From positions 1 to 35,163 of the forward strand of contig CAKSBI010000025.1 in the NCBI GenBank assembly GCA_934437985.1: a stretch of DNA of 35,163 nucleotides, written 5' to 3'. A program made the translations under genes and the position numbers. Shown one piece after another: positions 25,278 to 33,797 of this stretch; within the stretch, counting starts at the first letter, position 1; each line of letters begins with the position of its first letter. The notes below the pieces were generated by a model that was given only the letters and a program-made list of their open reading frames with translations, made no database searches and had not been told where the DNA came from. The DNA comes from an uncultured Lachnospiraceae bacterium. GTDB lineage: Bacteria; Bacillota; Clostridia; Lachnospirales; Lachnospiraceae.

Positions 25278-26252
25278 ATGTGTACTGCAGTAACTTATAA
25301 GACTAAGGATTTTTACTTTGGAAGAACTCTTGATTATGAATTTTCTTATGGTGATGAGATAACAATCACACCACGCAATTATATATTCAGGCTTGCCCAT
25401 ATGGGTACCCTGGATTCCCATTACGCAATGATAGGTATGGCACATGTCGCATGCGGCTATCCGCTGTATTATGAGGCCGTTAATGAGAAGGGACTGTGCA
25501 TGGCAGGTCTTAACTTCGTTGGCAATGCACACTACAATGGACCACAGCAGGGCAAAGATAATGTTGCAGTTTACGAGTTAATACCATGGATTCTTGGAAA
25601 ATGTGCGAGTGTAGCTGATGTACGTGGTCTCCTTGACAGCATCAATATATGTAATACTCCATTTAACGAACAGTATCCTGCTGCCAGTCTCCATTGGATC
25701 ATTGCAGACAGTTACGGAGCCATTACCTTAGAATCAGTTAAAGAGGGGCTTCTGGTATATGATAACCCTTTTGGTGTGCTTACTAACAATCCTCCATTCG
25801 ACAGACAGATATCTGCACTCAATAATTACAGACATCTGTCACCACGAACGCCTGTCAGTTCATTTTCGCCTTCATATGCGCTTGATGCTTACAGCCGTGG
25901 GATGGGCGCAATCGGCCTTCCGGGCGACCTGTCTTCGCAGTCACGCTTTGTAAGGGCTGCATTCGTCAGGGCTAATTCTGTCTCAGATGACAGCGAGGAA
26001 GCAAGCGTCAGCCAGTTTTTCCATATACTCGGTTCGGTTGACCAGCAGCGCGGGCTCTGCGGGCTTGATGACGGCAAATATGAGATAACTATATATACCT
26101 CCTGCTGTAATGCAGCAAAAGGTATATACTATTACACTACTTATAACTGCCACCAGATCAATGCGGTTGACATGCACAGGGTGGAGCTTGATGGTAATAA
26201 GCTCAGCAGGTACAGACCGGTTACAGGCGAAAATATTAATCTTCAGAATTAA
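25278..26252 (+). CDS. bsh: Choloylglycine (bile salt) hydrolase family enzyme
   Basis: 324 aa from the ATG at 25278, chosen because these N-terminal nucleophile hydrolases begin Met-Cys and expose Cys2: MCTAVTYKTKDFYFGRTLDY. An ATG at 25248 has a better site (GGAGG) and would add ten residues (MIYRNERGIG) needing removal. Catalytic set as in bile salt hydrolases: Cys2, Arg16, Asp19, Asn in GLCMAGLNFVG, Asn in VLTNNPPFD, Arg in SRFVRAAFV. Likely deconjugates glyco- or tauro-bile acids in the cytoplasm; a penicillin V acylase-like or other amide substrate cannot be excluded. Single gene, convergent with the BlaR1-like gene. Confidence 0.85.
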   Translation: MCTAVTYKTKDFYFGRTLDYEFSYGDEITITPRNYIFRLAHMGTLDSHYAMIGMAHVACGYPLYYEAVNEKGLCMAGLNFVGNAHYNGPQQGKDNVAVYELIPWILGKCASVADVRGLLDSINICNTPFNEQYPAASLHWIIADSYGAITLESVKEGLLVYDNPFGVLTNNPPFDRQISALNNYRHLSPRTPVSSFSPSYALDAYSRGMGAIGLPGDLSSQSRFVRAAFVRANSVSDDSEEASVSQFFHILGSVDQQRGLCGLDDGKYEITIYTSCCNAAKGIYYYTTYNCHQINAVDMHRVELDGNKLSRYRPVTGENINLQN

Positions 26253-26266
26253 TATTTCCGCCTGTA
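26222..26266. terminator. Long hairpin spanning the hydrolase stop codon
   Basis: A 19-bp stem with one mismatch (26222-26240 against 26248-26266) and a 7-base loop; the TAA of the hydrolase (26250-26252) is in the right arm. No T-run follows on either strand. It lies between convergent genes and may stabilise 3' ends or terminate weakly in both directions. Confidence 0.45.
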
Positions 26267-26321
26267 TGTCTGCCCTGTCCAGCGCACTTTCAGACCGTAT
26301 TTTTACTTTATTTACTATATT

Positions 26322-28157
26322 TTACTCCAATGCTTTCGTCCCTATCACTACCGTATCGTCAAGCATATCATCCATACTGCTGCTAAAAAAGCTTTTGTCC
26401 ACCTTTTCAAATGTTATATTCTTATTGTTGGTGAGCACAATATACTTTGAATCACAGGCAGCATTAGGAGACCTGCCCGTAAGCACCTTCTTATATCTGA
26501 ATACCATATCACCATCTACAACATAGTGCCCTTCACTGCCTTCATACACTATACCCATATTTTCGTCAGACAGGTCATTGAACACAGACTGATATGACGA
26601 CCTGCTAAGCGCATCAGAATACCCAAGCTCGCCAATCGTATAATCATTTACCAGAATAATATCCTTAACCTTCCCATCCTCTTCATATGATGCAAGCTTT
26701 GTACCAAATTCATCAGTACTCTGTCTGTTCTCATACAGTTCATAGCCATCAAGGTTATAATCCTTCAGATACATTGTATTCTTTGCAACGTTATACTCGT
26801 ACATCTCTTTTGTGCCAATCGGATGCAGTAATACAGTCATTCCATTCTTAGTTACATTTACCTCACATGCATTATCCCCCTGGGTATAATTACAACCGAC
26901 AGGCTTTAAGTCTACACTTCTTATTACACGTTTTTTAACCATATCATAGACAAATAAACCATAACAGCCTCCAAATATGAACTTATCCTTATCCGCATAA
27001 TATATAGAACTTCCATCCGCACCGGTTGTATCCGTCATATCCAGTGCCGGAACACTGACCTCAACCTTTTCTCCCTGTATATCTTTATGTCCGTCCTCCT
27101 CTGTCTGTGTCTGCTCCCGGGGTTCCTGCTGCCCGGAGACCATGTCCCGGCCTGCGCCGTCCGCAGCATTGTCTGTGGTGTTACCGTTCTGTCTATTCTT
27201 CCCATCTGAACCGGCTTTGGGACTTGTCATAAATAATGCTGATGATATTACGACCGCAGCAATGGCAGCCGCTATTATCCAAAATGATGGTTTTTTATAA
27301 TTCATAACTGACCTTATCCTTTCTCTAACTCCTATCTCACCAAACGCAAGCGGACAGACTGAAATATGCTTTTTCGGCTCACTGAATGATAAAAGGACTC
27401 TTGAATATACCTTTCTCTGTTCAGTATCCATATCCTTAATTACCTTTTCATCACACGCAAGCTCAATATCCCTGCATAACATAATATATGCAAACCAGCA
27501 CAACGGATTAAACCAGTATACTGATAAAATCACATAACCGAATGGCTTCCACATATAATCATATCGTTTTATATGGGCTTTCTCATGTGCAGCCACGCTT
27601 CCAAGCTGCTCGTCTGTGATTGAAGACGGCACATATATCCGCGGTCTTATTATTCCGAATATAAATGGGGAACCAATATTATCACATGCATATATATTAT
27701 CTCTGATCCTGATTGATAACCGTATTCTCCTGTACACCCTGAAGCTGCTGATAAATGCATAACCGAGCATTACTATAAGCCCTGCTATCCAGCCTGCAGC
27801 AAGCACCTTTGCCGGGTTAATGCTTTCCGGACCTGCACCCTTAAAATCCGCATTCCTGTTTTTGCTGTCCTGCGGCAGTACAGCTTTTGGATCCGTATTG
27901 ACGTTATCCCCTGCATGAACATCCGGGCTGACAATGAAATTATCCATATCTATCACTGTATCTGCCGGAGCCATGCTGACATTGCTCTCCAGCGAAAACG
28001 GACAGACCAGCCTTAAAGCTACAAGTCCCCACAAAAGACAATGAATCCATTTTGGGGATTTTCTCAAAACTACCCTTAACAATGCAACAACTGCAATAAG
28101 TATTGAAGCCTGTATGCTCATATTAAGTAACTTAAAAAATACCGCTTCCATCATCAT
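26322..28157 (-). CDS. BlaR1/MecR1-like M56 membrane metalloprotease with non-PBP sensor domain
   Basis: 611 aa. Its ATG overlaps the stop of the repressor gene (ATGA), so the two are translationally coupled. The N-terminal 300 residues carry hydrophobic helices (LLNMSIQASILIAVVALLRV, WIHCLLWGLVALRLV, WIAGLIVMLGYAFISSF) and the M56 zinc motif HEKAH in VAAHEKAHIKRYDYMWKP, plus RDIELACDEKVI with the third zinc ligand Glu. A further helix lies near 305-325 (FWIIAAAIAAVVISSALFM). The extracellular C-terminal part (about 360-611) has no penicillin-binding SxxK/KTG motifs. It looks like a beta-rich, possibly propeller-like sensor (SIYYADKDKFIFGGCYGLFV, YEYNVAKNTMYLKDY). Known family logic: ligand sensing activates the protease, which leads to cleavage of the BlaI-type repressor. 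The ligand is unknown here. Confidence 0.85.
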   Translation of the reverse strand: MMMEAVFFKLLNMSIQASILIAVVALLRVVLRKSPKWIHCLLWGLVALRLVCPFSLESNVSMAPADTVIDMDNFIVSPDVHAGDNVNTDPKAVLPQDSKNRNADFKGAGPESINPAKVLAAGWIAGLIVMLGYAFISSFRVYRRIRLSIRIRDNIYACDNIGSPFIFGIIRPRIYVPSSITDEQLGSVAAHEKAHIKRYDYMWKPFGYVILSVYWFNPLCWFAYIMLCRDIELACDEKVIKDMDTEQRKVYSRVLLSFSEPKKHISVCPLAFGEIGVRERIRSVMNYKKPSFWIIAAAIAAVVISSALFMTSPKAGSDGKNRQNGNTTDNAADGAGRDMVSGQQEPREQTQTEEDGHKDIQGEKVEVSVPALDMTDTTGADGSSIYYADKDKFIFGGCYGLFVYDMVKKRVIRSVDLKPVGCNYTQGDNACEVNVTKNGMTVLLHPIGTKEMYEYNVAKNTMYLKDYNLDGYELYENRQSTDEFGTKLASYEEDGKVKDIILVNDYTIGELGYSDALSRSSYQSVFNDLSDENMGIVYEGSEGHYVVDGDMVFRYKKVLTGRSPNAACDSKYIVLTNNKNITFEKVDKSFFSSSMDDMLDDTVVIGTKALE

Positions 28158-28516
28158 TCCTCCCCATACGAATCTATCATCTTCCTTATCTGTTCAACCT
28201 CTTCTTTACTAAGCTTCTTTCTTTTTGTAAATGCTGCAAGAAATGCCGGCAGCGAACCATGAAATGTCTCTTCAACAAACTTCTCACCCTGTGCCGCACA
28301 AAACTCTTCCTTACTCATTAGCGACGAAACAATTCCACCGTTATTTTGGAATAATCCACGTCCACATAATCTTTTTAACATTGTGTACGTTGTGGACTTC
28401 TTCCACTCAAGCTCCTTTTCACATATCTTAACAAGCTCACCTGACGGTACGGGCTCATTAGCCCATATAATATCCGCAAAATGTGACTCAACGGCTCCAA
28501 GCCTTAATTCCTCCAT
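28154..28516 (-). CDS. BlaI/MecI/CopY-family transcriptional repressor
   Basis: 120 aa, preceded by AAAGGAGA. Winged-helix start RLGAVESHFADIIWANEPVP, SGELVKICEKELEWKKSTTY, TMLKRLCGRGLFQ, the classical BlaI recognition helix (KKSTTYTMLKRL). The C-terminal dimerisation helix is EEVEQIRKMIDSYGE. It should repress its own operon and be inactivated by the adjacent M56 protease. The five palindromes upstream are the likely operators. Confidence 0.92.
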   Translation of the reverse strand: MEELRLGAVESHFADIIWANEPVPSGELVKICEKELEWKKSTTYTMLKRLCGRGLFQNNGGIVSSLMSKEEFCAAQGEKFVEETFHGSLPAFLAAFTKRKKLSKEEVEQIRKMIDSYGEE

Positions 28517-28587
28517 ATTAATCCATCTCCTTTCCGGTGGAGTGATTTAATAATCCAGTGCAACGATTTAGTTAAAATGTATAACGT

Positions 28588-28740
28588 TGGTCTACAACCG
28601 TTAGACTTTAAATGTAACGTTAGTCTACAGACGTTAGACTTTAAATGTAACATTAGTCTACAACCATTAGACTTTAAATGCAATATCGGTCTACAGCTGT
28701 TAGACTTCCGTTATAATGTTAGTCTACAGCTTTTAGACCG
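28588..28740. repeat. Five tandem 33-bp units, each with a GTCTA-N7-TAGAC palindrome: likely operator array
   Basis: Units start at the invariant GTCTAC at about 28590, 28623, 28656, 28689 and 28722. Every copy keeps the 17-bp core GTCTACARMYRTTAGAC (arms invariant, centre variable). The linking sequence (TTTAAATGTAACGTTA) drifts in copies 3-5. 33 bp is about three helical turns, so the dyads sit nearly on one face. The copy nearest blaI lies roughly where its -35 region would be. Together with the adjacent BlaI-type gene this suggests a multi-site operator. The unit length is a multiple of three, so a plus-strand frame gives 11-residue repeats; that frame has no ribosome binding site. Confidence 0.7.
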
Positions 28741-28803
28741 ATATGTCAAGTTATATTTTTCATGGATTAATACAATACATAATTTTCACAGATCAATACA
28801 TTC

Positions 28804-30525
28804 TTATCCTTCATATAATGAATAGTACACTCCGCCTTTTCTGATCAGTTCTTCATGGGTACCGGTTTCTTCAATTCCGTTTTCAGTAAGCACAAGTATC
28901 TCCTCAGCATTCTGTATCGTTGAAAGTCTGTGCGCAATAACAAATGTTGTTCTGTTTTTGGCAAGTCTTTCAAGCGAATTCTGTACAACTCTCTCACTCT
29001 CATTATCTAGTGCGGAGGTTGCCTCATCAAATATGAGTATCGGAGGATTCTTAAGAAATACCCTTGCAATTGATATTCTCTGCTTCTGTCCTCCCGAAAG
29101 CTTGATCCCACGCTGTCCGATATCTGTATCATAGCCATCGTGGAATGACATAATGAATTCATGGGCATTAGCATTCTTCGCCGCCTCTATCACTTCTTCC
29201 CTTGATGCATCCGGTTTACCATACAGAATATTGTCGTATATCGTTCCCGCAAACAGATATACGTCCTGCTGTACAACACCGATATGTCTTCTGAGGCTGC
29301 CAAGTGTTATATCCCTGACATCTGTTCCATCAATCTTTACTGCGCCTGCCGTAACATCATAAAATCTTGGGATAAGCGAACACAGGGTAGTCTTACCACC
29401 ACCCGATGTTCCAACAAGTGCCACATATTTACCGGCTTCAACATTAAGATTAACGTTATTTAATACATTAACAATTCCATCATTATATCTGAATGAAACA
29501 TTATCAAACTCCACACTTCCCTTAACATTATGAATATCCCGGGCACCCTCCCTGTCCCTTATCTCAGGCACAATATCCATTATCTCGCTGAATCTCTCAA
29601 ATCCTGTATATCCATTTTGGAACTGTTCAGTAAAATCAACCAGTGTTCTGATAGGTTCAGTAAATACACCGATGTATAAAAGGAATGTTATCAGGTCTGA
29701 TACATCCAGACTGTTATTCGCTATCAAAACCGCGCCAACAACGATTACACTTACCTGGATCAGCGTTGTAAAGCTCCCTACACCTGACTGGAATGTTCCC
29801 ATGTATCTGTAACTGTCTTTCTTTGCTTTAAGGAAATTATCATTGCCAACACCAAATTTTTTCATCTCTATATCTTCATTGGCAAAGGATTTGACCACCC
29901 TTATTCCTGACAGATTATCCTCAATCTGTGCATTAATTTCAGCAATTGTTTCCCTGTTTCTCCTGAATGCACGCCTCATTTTTTTGTTAAGAAAATACGC
30001 AAATATAAACATCACCGGAAGTACGGCAAATGCTGCGAGTGTAAGCCATCCGCTTATTCCGGACAGTATAACAAGTGCCCCGGTAATCTTAAGAAGTGAA
30101 AGTATAATATTTTCAGGTCCATGATGCAAAAGCTCTGTAATATCAAACAGGTCTGTTGTAATCCTGCTCATTAATTTTCCAACTTTGGCATCATCATAAA
30201 ATGAAAACGAAAGCTTCTGCATATGCCCAAATAATTCCCTGCGCATATCATATTCCATCTTCGCACCCATTACATGTCCGTAATTACCTATAAAGAACCT
30301 GCTGTAGCAGTCAACTGCTATAAGTACAAGCAGCCCCGCAAGTATAAACAGAATCTCCCTGATTATAGTGTCAGAATCCTTATAAATCAGCGTACCGGTA
30401 ATATATCTTACAATTAACGGTATTACAAGTGCTGTTCCGGCAGATATCGCTGCAAAAAACATATCAGCAAGAAATATTGCCATATAAGGCTTATAATAGC
30501 CAAGCATCTTTTTTAAGTTATTCAT
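28804..30525 (-). CDS. ABC exporter half-transporter (permease-ATPase fusion)
   Basis: 573 aa, ATG after GGAGGTACAAA. Residues 1-320 form a six-helix type IV exporter domain (MFFAAISAGTALVIPLIV, ILFILAGLLVLIAVD, VILSGISGWLTLAAFAVLPV). The ATPase from about 335 has Walker A GTSGGGKTTLC, Q-loop GVVQQDVYLFAGT, signature LSGGQKQRISIAR, Walker B ILIFDEATSALD and the H-loop in IAHRLST. It works as a homodimer or as one half of a heterodimer. No partner half-transporter is adjacent, so homodimer is more likely. It lies upstream of, and in the same direction as, the operator array and blaI. The substrate is unknown. Confidence 0.92.
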   Translation of the reverse strand: MNNLKKMLGYYKPYMAIFLADMFFAAISAGTALVIPLIVRYITGTLIYKDSDTIIREILFILAGLLVLIAVDCYSRFFIGNYGHVMGAKMEYDMRRELFGHMQKLSFSFYDDAKVGKLMSRITTDLFDITELLHHGPENIILSLLKITGALVILSGISGWLTLAAFAVLPVMFIFAYFLNKKMRRAFRRNRETIAEINAQIEDNLSGIRVVKSFANEDIEMKKFGVGNDNFLKAKKDSYRYMGTFQSGVGSFTTLIQVSVIVVGAVLIANNSLDVSDLITFLLYIGVFTEPIRTLVDFTEQFQNGYTGFERFSEIMDIVPEIRDREGARDIHNVKGSVEFDNVSFRYNDGIVNVLNNVNLNVEAGKYVALVGTSGGGKTTLCSLIPRFYDVTAGAVKIDGTDVRDITLGSLRRHIGVVQQDVYLFAGTIYDNILYGKPDASREEVIEAAKNANAHEFIMSFHDGYDTDIGQRGIKLSGGQKQRISIARVFLKNPPILIFDEATSALDNESERVVQNSLERLAKNRTTFVIAHRLSTIQNAEEILVLTENGIEETGTHEELIRKGGVYYSLYEG

Positions 30526-30562
30526 TTTGTACCTCCATTACATTAACCATTTGCATTGAAAA

Positions 30563-30612
30563 GCCCGGGAATTATATTTTAAAACTTTCACTTTAAAATA
30601 TAATTCCCGAGC
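30563..30612 (-). terminator. 21-bp near-perfect inverted repeat after the esterase gene
   Basis: Arms 30563-30583 and 30592-30612 (GCCCGGGAATTATATTTTAAA type) match with a single mismatch that is a wobble on one strand; the loop is 8 bases. On the minus strand the stem ends in GCCCGGGC-like pairs followed by TTTT, fitting a terminator for the esterase gene 87 bases upstream. The AT-rich, unusually long stem could also be a small mobile-repeat relic. Confidence 0.55.
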
Positions 30613-30698
30613 AGTGTTAAGAATTTCATCATCTATCTTACATATATTATTCCGTGAATACCGGACAAAATACCTGAACAATAAAATCTCTATAGAAC

Positions 30699-32843
30699 TT
30701 ATTCTTTAGTAAAAAATATCTTTAATGTGTTGTACAGATGGATGTGCCACTGATTCATATCATGCTTTGCCCCCTGTATCAGCACAAAATCATAATTACG
30801 TCCCGGAACTAAAGTTTTTGAGCGGGTCAGTGCTTTTTCCATAAGATCCAAATGCGGATTCAGTGCAAGATCTTCAGTTCCATTACCACAATACATGTAT
30901 CCAAGCGGCATGCCATTGGCTTCCCCATCCTCAATTATCTTGTTAATCTTATCTGCATCATAATCATTACCTTCCTCTGTTGCAAAGTATCCTGAATAAG
31001 GTGCAAACCACGCAAACAGGTCATAGTTTCCAAAAAATGCAGACTGATATGTTGTTGCAGAACCCATTGACAAACCGGCAAAACCACGATGCATACGGGT
31101 AGCCTTCAGGTTTTCAACAGACACATTTCCACCTGCATATGTAGAATACTTAGATTCAACAGCCGGAATCAGGTCATTACGAAGCTCATCGCGGAACAGC
31201 TTTGTAAGATCCTTTATATCATCAGGATTTTTTACCCCTTCCGGACGATAAAATGTAGGATTAACAATAATACATGGCTCACAATAGCCTTCCTGGAACA
31301 ATAGATTGATCATATCCTGGTTACGTGTATAATCACCATATCCACCATCTTCCTTATCACCCTTAATCCATGTATTGGCATTCTCTCCGCCGCCATGCAT
31401 CAGATAAAGCACATTATATTGCTTATCAGGATCATAATTATATGGCAGATATACATTAGCCCACTTATGAATTGCTTCCGAGCCATCAGGATCATATGTC
31501 TCCGTATCATATTCAATTCTCTCAATCGTACCTCTATGAGTAGCTGAATCCAACCTGTTAGTGACTGAATCAGGCACTTTTGTAACGAATCCATTTACAA
31601 TGCTCTCATCTTCCGTTCCACGTTTAAAAATACGTCTTATAAAATTATACAGTCCTGCCTTGTATAATTCCTGATCATGAATTCCCTCCACTTCAAGATA
31701 CAGGCAGTCCGATCCGTTATCTGTCAGCGCCTTATTATATGATTCGCATGCCTCTCCGGCAACATCATCGTTTTTTCCTTTCTCAATCATAAGCAATGTC
31801 TTATCTTTGTATCTGTCATCAATACGGAAGCTGGCATTATTAAAATAACCATCTAATAATCCTGCTGCCGGGGCAAATGCACCCATATATGCAATCTCAT
31901 CCGGAAGTGACAATCCAAGATTAAGTGCAATACGTCCTCCAAGATCATATCCGGCTACTGCCGTGTTGTGACGACCCTTCGCTACGGAATACTTTGCTTC
32001 CACTGCCGGTTTAAGATCAGCAGCAAAATCCTTAATAAAGTCTTCATCCTTATCTCCACTGATATCAGGCATAACTACAATCATTTTTCTGGCAGCTTTA
32101 AATGCTATCGCATTATCAATAATCCGGTCTGCCGACATATTTTTCCATGTACTTTCCGAATCATCTGCTCCATGAAGAAGATATAATACAGGATACTGAT
32201 TATCAGCTGAATAGTCAGCCGGAAGCTGTACAAGTGTCTTATGCGTCTTTCCGGTAGCCTTTGATGTATAAGTAAACTCCTCAACCTTTCCCATCTGTGC
32301 ATTCTCTGTAACATCAGCAAAATTACATGGCACATCAGAGAACTTATCTGTCTCCGGGAATGGTCCAACTGTAGGTTCTGGTGTTGCGGTTGGTACAGGT
32401 GTCTTTGAAGCTGATGCCGATGCAGTTGCAGGAACAGCTGTAGATACACCAGTATTATTTACCGGTGCCGCCGTAGTACGGATAATATTTTTATTGTTCT
32501 TATTAACTTTAACTGTGCATGTCAGGTTTGTCTTTTTCTTGCCCTTTTTCACTGTACATATCACCTTAGTCCTGCCTTTTTTTATTCCTTTTACTAAAAA
32601 TGCCATTTTACCCTTTTTTGATACAGCCGCAATTTTCTTATTCTTTGACTTAACTGTAACCTTGTAACCTTTTGCATTTTTTACAGTAACCTTTTTCTTC
32701 ATCCCTTCATTAACTGTAACCTTCTTAGTTGAAAGCACCGGCTTTGATGCCTTCTTTGCATCAGCAGCTGAACCCGGTATAACTGCCTGCATTACTAATG
32801 CTGCTGCAAGCAAAAAACCAATACATCTCTTAGTATGTTTCAT
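30699..32843 (-). CDS. Secreted protein with Ig-like module and two esterase (feruloyl/acetyl esterase-like) domains, the first lacking the catalytic Ser
   Basis: 714 aa from ATG 32843 (GGGGAGGAATTATAAC upstream). Signal peptide 1-26, Lys-rich Ig-like module about 34-115, Thr/Ala/Pro linker about 122-165 (VPTATPEPTVGP). Esterase D-type alpha/beta hydrolase domain 1 covers about 175-410: PVLYLLHGADD, MIVVMPDISG, then GYDLGG, where GxSxG is expected, so residue 300 is Asp. Domain 2 covers about 430-714: YNVLYLMHGGGENANTW, the intact nucleophile Ser592 in GFAGLSMGSA and the active His in LIQGAKHDMNQWHIHLYN. Similar domains in xylanolytic clostridia release ferulic or acetyl groups from xylan. 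Domain 1 may be non-catalytic, for example carbohydrate binding. It complements the GH10 xylanase of this window. Confidence 0.82.
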   Translation of the reverse strand: MKHTKRCIGFLLAAALVMQAVIPGSAADAKKASKPVLSTKKVTVNEGMKKKVTVKNAKGYKVTVKSKNKKIAAVSKKGKMAFLVKGIKKGRTKVICTVKKGKKKTNLTCTVKVNKNNKNIIRTTAAPVNNTGVSTAVPATASASASKTPVPTATPEPTVGPFPETDKFSDVPCNFADVTENAQMGKVEEFTYTSKATGKTHKTLVQLPADYSADNQYPVLYLLHGADDSESTWKNMSADRIIDNAIAFKAARKMIVVMPDISGDKDEDFIKDFAADLKPAVEAKYSVAKGRHNTAVAGYDLGGRIALNLGLSLPDEIAYMGAFAPAAGLLDGYFNNASFRIDDRYKDKTLLMIEKGKNDDVAGEACESYNKALTDNGSDCLYLEVEGIHDQELYKAGLYNFIRRIFKRGTEDESIVNGFVTKVPDSVTNRLDSATHRGTIERIEYDTETYDPDGSEAIHKWANVYLPYNYDPDKQYNVLYLMHGGGENANTWIKGDKEDGGYGDYTRNQDMINLLFQEGYCEPCIIVNPTFYRPEGVKNPDDIKDLTKLFRDELRNDLIPAVESKYSTYAGGNVSVENLKATRMHRGFAGLSMGSATTYQSAFFGNYDLFAWFAPYSGYFATEEGNDYDADKINKIIEDGEANGMPLGYMYCGNGTEDLALNPHLDLMEKALTRSKTLVPGRNYDFVLIQGAKHDMNQWHIHLYNTLKIFFTKE

Positions 32844-32914
32844 GTTATAATTCCTCCCCAATTAATTATATATAGTGTCCAAAACACAAGGATACATAGT
32901 CTACTCTATCGTTT

Positions 32915-33145
32915 TTAACATGTAATGTCAAGTAGCAGCATATCTTTTCCTGGATCAGCATTACCGCCCGAAAAATATTTTGCAAACGATGCGCAGATGC
33001 TGAGCAGCGACATCTGTACAGCATTTCCATCTTCATCCTCAACCTCTAAAGCACTCCTGTTCAATTGATAAACACTTTCCACTGTGCCACGGATCCGATT
33101 CTCTCCTACAATCATAAGTATGGAGTTGTCCGTCAGAATTTTCAT
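32915..33145 (-). CDS. Small hypothetical protein (76 aa)
   Basis: MKILTDNSILMIVGENRIRG then TVESVYQLNRSALEVEDEDG, ending in LLLDITC. I do not recognise it. No membrane segment or known motif. The ATG has no Shine-Dalgarno and sits inside a 6-bp inverted repeat (CCGTCA 33130-33135 / TGACGG 33147-33152). The terminator of the upstream gene (33163-33197) lies just before it, so it would need its own promoter. It could be a fragment of a larger gene. Confidence 0.35.
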   Translation of the reverse strand: MKILTDNSILMIVGENRIRGTVESVYQLNRSALEVEDEDGNAVQMSLLSICASFAKYFSGGNADPGKDMLLLDITC

Positions 33146-33162
33146 ATGACGGTACAGACTTG

Positions 33163-33197
33163 ATAAAAGGCAAATGCAGAGTGCAAATGCCTTTTAT
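33163..33197 (-). terminator. Terminator of the Uma2-type gene
   Basis: ATAAAAGGCA (33163-33172) and TGCCTTTTAT (33188-33197) form a perfect 10-bp stem with a 15-base loop 4 bases after the stop of the Uma2 gene. The stem ends in A/U pairs that give the minus-strand RNA a UUUUAU end. Confidence 0.7.
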
Positions 33198-33201
33198 TTG
33201 T

Positions 33202-33765
33202 TTAGATGTTCAACATATCGGCAATTTCTGAGAAGTTGATCATCAAATCATCATAAATATTGACCTTGATAATGGAATCAAAAGAGTATTGGATATTAAG
33301 CATATTTCCTTCGAAGTAGTTTATGGTAACGGTTCTTCTTCTCGGATCTACAATCCAGTATTCACGCACTCCTGCATTTTTGTAGTAGTAGAGCTTACGG
33401 ATATAATCGTCTGCCGGATTGCCAGGGGAAACTATTTCGATAATGAAATCAGGTGCACCATTACATCTCTTTCCGTCCAATTTGTCTTTATCACAGACAA
33501 CCATTATGTCAGGCTGAACAATGGTAAGAGGCATATCAGAGAGTTTAACATCAAATGGAGCATGAAACACTCTGCACAAGCTTTTTTTGCCTTTAATGTA
33601 GGCATTAAGCATAGTTGATAGTTCCATTGATATGGTCTGGTGTTCCTGTGACGGACTGGCCATGTCATAAATAACACCATCGAAGACTTCCACTCTTTTA
33701 TCTTCGGGAAGAGCTTCGTACTGCTCCAAAGTGATTAACTGTACTTGTGGTTGCAATGCTGGCAT
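33202..33765 (-). CDS. Uma2 family (DUF820) restriction-endonuclease-fold protein
   Basis: 187 aa from ATG 33765, nine bases after AAGGAA; the GTG at 33774 would abut that site. Features of the family: LEQYEALPEDKRVEVFDGVI, YDMASPSQEHQTISMELS, VQPDIMVVCDKDKLDGKRCN with the PD of a PD-(D/E)XK site, APDFIIEIVSPGNPADDYIR (E-V-SP) and Lys/Tyr-rich LYYYKNAGVREYWIVDP. These proteins have a nuclease fold. Their biological role is not settled, and many copies travel with mobile DNA. It lies 32 bp after a small gene in the same direction and within an insertion-rich stretch. Confidence 0.85.
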   Translation of the reverse strand: MPALQPQVQLITLEQYEALPEDKRVEVFDGVIYDMASPSQEHQTISMELSTMLNAYIKGKKSLCRVFHAPFDVKLSDMPLTIVQPDIMVVCDKDKLDGKRCNGAPDFIIEIVSPGNPADDYIRKLYYYKNAGVREYWIVDPRRRTVTINYFEGNMLNIQYSFDSIIKVNIYDDLMINFSEIADMLNI

Positions 33766-33797
33766 AAGATACACTTCCTTTCTTTGTGTGTGGTGCT

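Noticed and set aside
28588..28740. CRISPR-like array
   Set aside because: The units differ only by drift, there are no unique spacers of normal size, the conserved core is a 17-bp dyad, and no cas genes are near.
28577..28825. Plus-strand 82-codon frame with 11-residue repeats (NVSLQPLDFKC type)
   Set aside because: It exists because the 33-bp repeat unit is divisible by three. No ribosome binding site, and conservation follows the palindrome rather than codon positions. The neighbouring repressor gives a better explanation.
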